NCBI RefSeq assembly: GCF_023053635.1
Contig: NC_086188.1
Location: 1,190,501 to 1,254,500, forward strand
DNA length: 64,000 bases
Source: Elgaria multicarinata webbii
Taxonomy: Eukaryota; Chordata; Lepidosauria; Squamata; Anguidae
Direction: 5' to 3'
The notes below the pieces were generated by a model, which saw only the letters and a program-made list of their open reading frames with translations, did no database searches and had not been told where the DNA came from. Positions 57,230 through 64,000 of the stretch are shown here, in pieces; position 1 is the first letter of the stretch; each line of letters starts with the position of its first letter. A program made the translations under genes and the position numbers.

Positions 57230-57420
57230 AAAATCCCGCCAATTTGAATGCTTGACAGAGGCGGCGGCTGAGGCTGAGGCGAGAAAGCGGGTCCGTCGCT
57301 CCCCTGGGTCTCTTGTTGTAGGGAGAGGCGGGAACTGGGGTTTGTAATCTGCCGGTGGATTAGTTTCATGGGTCCTCTGTAAGAGCTGGCTGACAGGTGG
57401 GCGTTCAACAGGTGAAGCTT
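57230..57420 (+). promoter_or_regulatory. KNTC1: KNTC1 promoter and probable noncoding exon 1
   Basis: TCCCGCC (57234-57240) overlaps a CCAAT box (57239-57243), which runs into TTTGAA (57243-57248). This fits E2F/CDE plus CHR control of a mitotic gene. A second E2F-like GGCGGGAA is at 57327-57334. Possible exon 1 donors are GTAAGA at 57379 and CAACAG/GTGAAG at 57411/57412; which is used cannot be decided. Confidence 0.55.
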
Positions 57421-57629
57421 TCCGCGGCATCGCTCCACGGCCGGAAAAGCTATATCTGTTGACTTTCTGCCTGTCAGGCAGTTGTTAGCGACGCAGGAGC
57501 TAGATTGTTTGATGGCGAAATTGAGGACTTTTATTGAATACTGGAAAAATCAAGGTCATGCCTCTGTATGAAATTACAGGGGGGGAGAATGCCGGGGGTG
57601 GGGGTGGTGGCATGCAACTGCGCGTAATG

Positions 57630-57659
57630 ATTTGCTTATCGCGAAGGTGATAAGCAAAT
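57630..57659. repeat. Short hairpin ATTTGCTTATC / GATAAGCAAAT
   Basis: A perfect 11-bp inverted repeat with an 8-base loop. The right arm recurs directly at 58201-58211. Confidence 0.85.
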
Positions 57660-57663
57660 TAAA

Positions 57664-57892
57664 GGAAGCCGGATTCCAGCTGGACATCAGGAAAAACTTC
57701 CTGACTGTTAGAGCAGTACGACAATGGAACAAATGACCTAGGGAGGTTGTGGGCTCTCCCACACTAGAGGCCTTCAAGAGGCAGCTGGACAGCCATCTGT
57801 CAGGGATGCTTTAGGGTGGATTCCTGCCTTGAGCAGGGGGTTGGACTCGATGGCCTTGTAGGCCCCTTCCAACTCTGCTATTCTATGATTCT
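57664..57892 (+). mobile_element. CR1 LINE 3' end
   Basis: GGATTCCAGCTGGACATCAG then GAAAAACTTCCTGACTG, GGGAGGTTGTGGGCTCTCC, GGGGTTGGACTCGATGGCC and ATTCTATGATTCTA. The 3' untranslated end of CR1, with no ORF. Confidence 0.9.
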
Positions 57893-58197
57893 AAGGTAAG
57901 GTAACTGGATATAATTTATCAACACTTTTAAATTTTAAACCAGTCTAAAGCTCCAAACCAGGTCACAGTAATATTGTCGCCTTTCATAAACAGTTGCATT
58001 CAGGGTATTGCATCTAAGAGACGAAATTATTTCCCAAAAGCAACCTTGTGTTCAACAGAAAAAGTTATTGCAACAAACTATGTTGTTTAATTTATAAGTC
58101 TGCCAGACAAAATTGTTCTTACTTTGACCTGATTTGGAGCTTTAGACTGGTTTAAAATTTAAAACTGGTGATAAACTATATTCAGTTAACTTACCTT
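57893..58197. mobile_element. Foldback MITE
   Basis: Ends AAGGTAAGGTAACTGGATAT and AAGGTAAGTTAACTGAATAT (reverse) continue as inverted arms of about 75 bases (AAATTTTAAACCAGTCTAAA, GCTCCAAA). It abuts the CR1 end on its left. Non-coding. Confidence 0.8.
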
Positions 58198-58214
58198 CTT
58201 GATAAGCAAATCAT

Positions 58215-58735
58215 CTCTTCTCGGTCATTGCAGAGTGCAGGACACAGAATAACGGGCTCAAGTGACAGGAAGCCAGATTCCGGCTGGACATCAGGAAAAA
58301 CTTCCTGACTGTTAGAGCAGGATGACAATGGAACCAATGACCGAGGGAGGTTTATTTATTTATTTATTACATTTATATCCCGCCTTTTTTCCTCCAAGGA
58401 ACCCAAGGCGGCATACATAATCCTCCTCCTCTCCATGTTATCTTCACAACAGCCCTGTGAGGTAGGTTAGGCTGAGAATATGTGAGTGACCAAAGTCACC
58501 CAGTGGGTTTCCATGGTCGAGTGGGGACTAGAACCCAGATCTCCCGACTCCCAGTCCAACACCTTAGCCACTACACCACACTGGCTCTTGTGGGCTCTCC
58601 TACCCTAGAGGCCTTCAAGAGGCAGCTGGACAGCCATCGGTCAGGGATGCTTTAGGGTGGATTCCTGCATTGAGCAGGGGGTTGGACTCGATGGCCTTGT
58701 AGGCCCCTTCCAACTCTACAATTCTATGATTGCAT
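58215..58735 (+). mobile_element. CR1 LINE 3' end interrupted by a SINE
   Basis: The CR1 sequence runs to GACCGAGGGAGGT (58350) and resumes at TGTGGGCTCTCC (58591) to the ATTCTATGATT end. It is slightly longer upstream than the copy at 57664. Confidence 0.88.
58351..58590 (-). mobile_element. Full-length tRNA-derived SINE inside CR1
   Basis: Read on the minus strand: AGCCAGTGTGGTGTAGTGGC, then TTGGACTGGGAGTCGGGAG and GTTCTAGTCCCCACTCG (A and B boxes), the body TGGGTGACTTTGGTCACTC, and the L2-like tail CGGGATATAAATGTAATAAA. Well preserved. Confidence 0.9.
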
Positions 58736-59044
58736 GCAGTTGTATGCCCCCTGCCATTTTTTCCTGTTATTATCAACTGCAGCCTTTTGTTCATTGTTTT
58801 CAGTACAAAATTAAACATGTATATTTTAAGAAGCAGGGTAAGAATTTAAAGTCCATTCACACACTTTTAAAAAAAGTTTTATTTTCTTATAACTGTCTTG
58901 GATGGCAGGAGAAGCTTCACCTGATGAATATCTACCTGCCAATCTTCTACCTGTGACACTCATGTTTAAAGTGCAGTGTTATTTTACCTTAACACGCACA
59001 CAAAAAAAGACTCAAATTGTTACCTTGTTGTTCATTTTTACCAG

Positions 59045-59189
59045 GGCATAAGAAAACATGTGGGATGATGTTGAGCTTTTGGCAAGTGATGATACAGGGA
59101 GTGGGCAACTCCGTCTACATTCCAGGCAAGAATGTGGAAGCGCGCTGTATCAGATGAATACGCTCCTTAAAGTCACCTCATCTGAAAAG
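59045..59189 (+). CDS. KNTC1: KNTC1 first coding exon
   Basis: Acceptor TTTTTACCAG, 13 bases of 5' UTR, then 44 codons from ATG 59058 to TCATCTGAAAAG. Donor GTAGGG. Confidence 0.93.
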
Positions 59190-62100
59190 GTAGGGTTTCC
59201 TGTAGTGGTTCCACTTCATACAGTGCAAGTGAAGAAGACTGCATGCCTGCATAGATTTCAACAGCTCCGGCTGCCAGTAGCAGATGCTGAACTGTCCTGT
59301 CCTGTCAATTGTAGCAGGAGGAATATGCTTAGGCTCTGAGTCCTACAATCCACAATAGCTTGCTTGCCACAGATGCTGCTTCTGTTATTGGAAAAATGGA
59401 TGTCGATGGCACCACTAGGTATTGGGTTTGCCCCCGTTGCACTCAAGTCCTGCTGGCGCACCTTTCCACAGACAGCTCCTTAGTCACTGTGTGAACAGAA
59501 CACTAGGTTAGATAGACCGTTGATCTGATCCAGCATGTCTATTCTCAGATACCATAAGAAAATTAATGCTTGGATGATGATGATGATGATGATTTACATT
59601 TATATACCGTTATTTGTAAATCTCTGGGCGGTTTACAAAAATTAAAACATTGAACATTAAAAAACAAATATACAAAATTTAAAACCAAAAAATACCAACA
59701 AAAACAGACAATATCTGTTTAAAACAACTATTCTGGGGTCAGTTAAGAAACTCAGCATATGCTGTTAAATGCCTGGGAGAAGGAGAAAGTCTTGACCTGG
59801 TGCTGAAAAGATAACAATGTTGGTGCCAGGCAAGCCTCATTGGGGAGATCATTCCATAATTGAGGGGCCACCACTGAAAAGGCCCTCTCCCTTGTTGTCA
59901 TCCTCTGAGCTTCCCTCAGAATAGGCACCCAGAGAAGGACCTTAGATGTTGAGCGCAGTGTACGGGTAGGTTCATGTCGGGAGAGGCGTTCCATCAGGTA
60001 TTGTGGTCCCAAGTCATGTAGGACTTTACAGGTTAAAACCAGCACCTTGAATTAGGCTCGGAAACGTACAGGCAGCCAATGCAAGGCAGGCCAGAGTAGT
60101 GCACATTTGGATAAGTAGTGCACATTTGCTATTGCTAGACTATTGTGGTTAAAACAATTAATTCTGACAGGTTTATCTGTTTGGAAAGGAAATCATTTTC
60201 TATTCAGATTCTTTCTTTTTATTTGACAGGTTTTGTCTAACCCAGAGTTATATGCGAGCAGTTCGAGTGATGGCTGTGTGCTGGTGGCTGACAGAACAGT
60301 GGTCGTCCTTGACGATATTTGCCAGTCTCTTCGGATGTTTATTCAGTTTGGTAAGTTTACAGCAGGGTTGGGGAACCTGTAGCCCTCCAGATGTTTTTGA
60401 CTACAGTTCCCATCATCCTTGTTGATTGGCTGGGTTTGGAGGTGCCTGATGGGAGTTGGAGTCTCCAACAATACCTGGGGAGATGGAGACAGTTCCCCAC
60501 CTCTGGTTTACAGCTTTGAACAATGAAGCAACCCAAATTGAATGGTCTTTGGGATTACAACATTAAGATGTGGGCTTAGAATGTCCACTGTAAAGCATTT
60601 CAAATTGTTTTATTACCGTACTGGAAATTTGTGCACTGATCTAGGATCACACATGTGCTGTAATACACTTATCAAACCATTGTTTAGGAAGTTGGTTTGT
60701 TTCTACAAATCGTAGTTAATTATTAACTATATTTCAGAGTTTGGATGACACGCTGAACTGTAGTTAACGTGAAGCAACGATCTCCTCATGGCCACACAGG
60801 AAAGGGAGGGGGTGGATTCCTGCATAGAGCAAGGGGTTGGACTCGATGGCCTTGTAGGTCCCTTCCAACTCTACTATTCTATGATTCTATGCAATTGACA
60901 GGCCCACTGCTATTCATTCTTGTAATAATAAGGTATGGTAACACTAAACCATGGTCTAACGTTAACTCCAAACATAGCTGGAATCTGTGGCATCTGAATA
61001 CTGAAATGAGACTTCTTTTTTTAAAAAAACCTTTCAGAGGCTGAGGTGGATGTTGTCGGCTTGTGTCAAGAAGGACAGTTTCTTGTGTCTGGGGAGAGAA
61101 GTGGCAACCTACATCTTATTCATGTATCATCGAAGCAAACGTTGCTAACTAGTGTATGTAATTTATTTCTTGCTTGTTTCTATGCAACATTAAATTCTTA
61201 AGTTTTGGCAGTATGGCTACATTTTAGTACTCTGCCTTGGACCCACATGTTCCCCTCTGCTCCTCTTTCCTCTTCCGACATGGGCCACAAGGAGATTACA
61301 AGCTTTTGCTGCAGTTTTCAACTAAGCGTAGTTACTCATTTCATGGTTAGGGAAATGGGCAAGGATTGTAAACCTAATTTCAAAGTGGTCTTTTTTCCTT
61401 AAAACAAATAAATTAAAGTGATATAATGTAAATTTCCTTGCTTTTTTTTGTTGGAAACTAGTATACTTATGTCTTTTTTTTCTGTGAATTTGTGTTTAGA
61501 GGTTGGTTCAAAGATCTTCAAACAGTAGAACTTATTTGGGTCTTATTCTAAGAAAAGACAGTTCTGATGGAGGTAAGTTTTGTTACGAATAATCAGATCT
61601 GTACATTTAAATTTTTCTCTTGCAAGCTAAGGTTGACATTATTGGAATTTTAGTGCCTTGGCCCTCTGCCCAAAAGGGAAGCCTCACATTTCCCCCAAAC
61701 ATTTGCTGGTGTTTATTCTGTGAATCTTAAAATCACAATTTTGGCATGTGCACTTTTGATCATTCATACTTGGCTGTTCCTTGTTTATCGTTGGAGAAGC
61801 CCAGATTGCTTATTTACTTAGGGACACTCACTTGGACACTCTTTGAGAACCTCTGTTGGGAAGACTTCTTGACACTTTGTCTTTGATTATTTTTTTAGGT
61901 ACCTATCATGCGTTTATTCTCACAAACAATGGTTTTTTCTGTATTATGCACCTCCCACTTGCCAGAACACAGGAAGGTAGGACAATACTGTTTTAGATCT
62001 AAATCTTAATCTCAAGTCACTACATGGGTTAAGAGATGGAGTTTCCCTTGCTGTTTTTCATAATGCCATGTTGAATACCAATATCTTAATTTTACATGAG

Positions 62101-63740
62101 CAATAGGTTTGTGTGTTTTTAATACCTTGTAGGTGAGAGTTTGTTGTGTATATGATTTCTTCTGAGCTTATGTGGTATGAATGCCATTGGCACGATCAAG
62201 TCAATCGGAGTTACTGGCCTTGTAACTGTGCTTGTGCCGTACTTTAGTCTAGATTATGTGCCTTGATCTGTGATTGTAGTAGCGAGTATTGCCTTTGGCC
62301 CCTTCCAAACTGAATGGCCTTTGGTCCTTTCCTAATCTAATTGCATGATGTTTTGAATTTTAAACTCGTGGTCATGCAGCTTCTCAATAATTGAGTATGT
62401 TATTCCCAAACATTAATTTATAATTACATTATCACTATTTTAAGTATGTGGAGTGCTATACATTCTAGTGTGCTAGATGCGTTAATATGCTAGAACAAAC
62501 CACAAGAAGACAGTTTTATGTCCTTTTAAAGACTTAACAAATATATCATGGCATAAGATTTCATGGATTAGAAGTCACTTCAAATGTATGAAGTAGGCAC
62601 TATTCCATGGAAGCTTATACCACAATACATTGTTCCTATACATGTCTACTCAGAAGTCCCATTGAGTTCAATGGGACTTACTCCCAGGTAAGTAGGTATA
62701 GTATGCTAGCCTTATGGTGCATGTCTACTTAGAAGTAACCCCCATTGGGTTCAATGGTGTTTACTCCCAAGTTAGTGACAATAGGATTACAGCAGTGGTT
62801 CCCAAAGTGGGTGGTACCGCCTCCTTGGGGGCGGTGGGATTGCATAGGGGGGCGTTAAGAGGCAGGGGGGCTCTAAGAGGCAAAGGGGCGGCAGGGGGGC
62901 GCTTGAGGTGATCTTTTCCAAGAAGAGCCTCTCCAGAAGGTCTTAAAACCCAGGGACATTTTTATGGGAGAAGGTAGTTTGGTCCCAAGCCATATAGGGG
63001 AAGAATCCACACATGTATTAATACCGTTTAAGAAGCCCATCCATTACATTAAGAATTTACAGAATAGTGAGGTACTCTATCTACCCTAGTTACTAAATGT
63101 GATATCTAATATTCTTGCTAAATGACTATCAGACTTTGAAAAGATGATATCACTGGATCAAGTTCATCCATTATTTAATTGAATAAACTAAAAAGTAATT
63201 GGATTTTGAATAAACATTCAATTGCTACTGTTTTGAATTTGGGTTAAATTCAAAACAGTTATTGAATAACTGTTATTCAATAACAGGGTTATTGAATAAC
63301 TTGGGTTACTGTTATTCAATAACTTGGGTTATTGAAAACCGCTATTCTGAATAATGATTTTTATAGTGTAGGGTCGGGGGGCGCTGGGCATGAGTTTGTG
63401 GAACCAAGGGGGCGGTGACCTGAAAAAGTTTGGGAACCACTGGATTGCAGCCTTTGTCTTTAAAGTACCTTAAGACACACTTTCTCTCTCTTAGAATATT
63501 ATAAATAACTATACCGAGATATCACAACTGTAAATGTTATCTGAACTGTATTTTATTAAAAAATGTAAAATGTATAACCAATAGAGATTTTGAAGGAACC
63601 AAGTCTGCTTTATAAAGCAGTGGTAAAAACTGCTGGGGGTGTGGGTGGGGGATGCTTTTGGGAAGATGTAAAACCGCTCTTCACAACACTTTTGTCCCCA
63701 TGCAGCAATTGACAAGATGGACATCGATGCTGCAAAGAAG
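59058..63740 (+). CDS. KNTC1: KNTC1 (ROD), kinetochore-associated 1, N-terminal exons (partial)
   Basis: KNTC1/ROD is the large subunit of the RZZ complex (ROD-ZW10-Zwilch), which builds the kinetochore corona, recruits dynein via Spindly and supports the spindle checkpoint. Six coding exons (59058-59189, 60230-60350, 61038-61153, 61500-61572, 61899-61976, 63706-63740) join in frame to 185 codons, the start of a protein of about 2200 residues in human. They align with human: MWDDVELLASDDTGSG (MWNDIELLTNDDTGSG), EVDVVGLCQEGQFLVSGERS (residues about 87-106) and GNLHLIHVSSKQTLLT. This is the start of the N-terminal beta-propeller. All introns have GT-AG ends. The gene runs off the window at 64000; nothing looks broken. 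Confidence 0.96.
59500..59560 (+). mobile_element. SINE 3' fragment
   Basis: CACTAGGTTAGATAGACCGT then TGATCTGATCCAGCATGTC matches the 3' end of the SINE family seen at 7370. In KNTC1 intron 2. Confidence 0.45.
59573..60095 (-). mobile_element. L2 LINE 3' end
   Basis: A TGA/GAT trinucleotide run (59573-59594) and tail (ATACCGTTATTTG then TCTGGGCGGTTTACAAA) precede a reversed ORF2 terminus, open for 97 codons: VLTCKVLHDLGPQYL, RAFSVVAPQLWNDLPNEA, FQHQVKTFSFSQAF. In KNTC1 intron 2. Confidence 0.85.
60230..60350 (+). CDS. KNTC1: KNTC1 coding exon 2
   Basis: 121 bp encoding VLSNPELYASSSSDGCVLVA and DRTVVVLDDICQSLRMFIQF. Acceptor TTTGACAG, donor GTAAGT. A transposon begins 12 bases into the next intron. 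Confidence 0.93.
60363..60505. mobile_element. hAT-type MITE with perfect 8-bp target duplication
   Basis: Ends CAGGGTTGGGGAACCTGT and CAGAGGTGGGGAACTGTC (reverse). GTTTACAG flanks it on both sides (60355-60362 and 60506-60513). The interior is palindromic (CTCCAGATGTTTTTGACTAC, GGGAGTTGGAGTC). Confidence 0.88.
60640..60970. mobile_element. AACCATGG foldback repeat with CR1 end inside
   Basis: GGATCACACATGTGCTG, CAAACCATTG and GTTTGGATGACACGCTGAAC on the left and CACTAAACCATGGTCTAACG on the right resemble the palindromic family at 35040. A CR1 3' end (60797-60893, plus) lies between them. Confidence 0.5.
60797..60893 (+). mobile_element. CR1 LINE 3' end (short)
   Basis: GGTGGATTCCTGCATAGAGC, AAGGGGTTGGACTCGATGGC and CAACTCTACTATTCTATGAT. 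The last ~95 bases of CR1. Confidence 0.85.
61038..61153 (+). CDS. KNTC1: KNTC1 coding exon 3
   Basis: 116 bp encoding AEVDVVGLCQEGQFLVSGER and SGNLHLIHVSSKQTLLTS. Acceptor CTTTCAG, donor GTATGT. Confidence 0.95.
61500..61572 (+). CDS. KNTC1: KNTC1 coding exon 4
   Basis: 73 bp encoding RLVQRSSNSRTYLGLILRKD and SSDG. Donor GTAAGT. Confidence 0.9.
61899..61976 (+). CDS. KNTC1: KNTC1 coding exon 5
   Basis: 78 bp encoding TYHAFILTNNGFFCIMHLPL and ARTQE. Acceptor TTTTTTTAG, donor GTAGGA. Confidence 0.92.
62640..62792. mobile_element. Dispersed TACTCAGAAGT/ACTTACTCCCA repeat, two units
   Basis: Two units of CATGTCTACTCAGAAGTCCC..TTCAATGGGACTTACTCCCA, then the GGATTACAGC end. Pieces of the same family are at 17840-17885, 18470-18510 and 54395-54465. 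Probably a short DNA element; class uncertain. Confidence 0.55.
62793..63442. mobile_element. hAT-type element (CAGTGGTTCCCAAA ends)
   Basis: A 14-bp identical inverted repeat CAGTGGTTCCCAAA at both ends, with flanking GATTACAG and GATTGCAG (8-bp target duplication, 7 of 8). About 650 bp, no transposase frame. It is inserted in the end of the repeat at 62640-62792. In KNTC1 intron 6 (between coding exons 5 and 6). Confidence 0.85.
63220..63355. repeat. Tandem palindromic GTTATTGAATAAC repeats
   Basis: Repeated GTTATTGAATAAC / GTTATTCAATAAC words with TTGGGTTA spacers, plus a GTTTTGAATTTG..AAATTCAAAAC hairpin, inside the hAT element. Confidence 0.8.
63706..63740 (+). CDS. KNTC1: KNTC1 coding exon 6 (short)
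   Basis: 35 bp encoding AIDKMDIDAAKK (human AIENVDFSTAKK). Acceptor CCCATGCAG, donor GTAACC. Residues after it lie beyond the window. Confidence 0.88.
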
Positions 63741-64000
63741 GTAACCAGGAGCATGTAGAAGTCTTATATCTCATATTTTGGTTTTAAAATAGTTTGGCTA
63801 TGATTTAGAGTCCTGTGTGCATATGGGGGTACTACTCCCTCCTCCCCCACACAGGAGGGAATGACCCTCCTCAGATTATGCTCTCTGCAACATGCTTAAG
63901 AGATTGTTTTTACCCATATCCTCACTTATGCAAATATAACAGATAAATTAATTGATTACAAACACCATACAGCTGTTCAGTTAAGAATTCGTAATTGGGT

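Noticed and set aside
58351-58590. Second tRNA-like region
   Set aside because: Same SINE family, inserted in CR1.
1-64000. Retroviral or LTR elements
   Set aside because: No LTR pair, gag, protease or envelope-like reading was recognised; the only RT sequence is LINE-2.

Overview
The window is vertebrate nuclear DNA, most likely from a squamate reptile (lizard or snake). Three spliced protein genes can be read exon by exon, and their order and strands match the conserved amniote block CLIP1 - ZCCHC8 - RSRC2 - KNTC1 (human 12q24.31). The repeats point the same way: 5'-truncated CR1 and L2 LINE tails, tRNA-derived SINEs with L2-like ends, and many small foldback hAT-type DNA transposons. The species is not resolved.

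Layout. 1-16992 has no coding exon and is probably the long first intron of CLIP1 (minus strand). It is C-rich on the plus strand next to a CpG island at about 16840-17460, which looks like the CLIP1 promoter with a noncoding first exon ending in a good donor at 16993/16992. 17500-29570 is intergenic and repeat-laden. 29575-43161 is ZCCHC8 on the minus strand: 14 coding exons, 731 codons. 43162-43560 is its promoter. About 44990-55850 is RSRC2 on the minus strand: 10 coding exons, 422 codons. 55850-57200 lies between the diverging RSRC2 and KNTC1 promoters. KNTC1 runs on the plus strand from about 57250 to the window edge, with six coding exons (185 codons) visible.

The genes act in separate nuclear or mitotic processes. 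ZCCHC8 is the scaffold of the NEXT RNA-exosome targeting complex. RSRC2 is an RS-rich, splicing-associated protein. KNTC1 (ROD) is part of the RZZ kinetochore complex. CLIP1 is a microtubule plus-end protein. They are linked by conserved synteny, not as an operon.

Points most worth a second look: two minor-spliceosome (U12-type) introns in ZCCHC8, one of them AT-AC with a textbook branch site; a tandem 17-residue repeat in ZCCHC8 that creates two VDLT motifs like SUMO-interacting motifs; a candidate poison exon in RSRC2 intron 3; an E2F/CCAAT/CHR cluster at KNTC1; a cluster of ZNF143-like sites at ZCCHC8; a hAT insertion only 12 bases past a KNTC1 splice donor; and decayed hammerhead-ribozyme-like motifs in a dispersed repeat.
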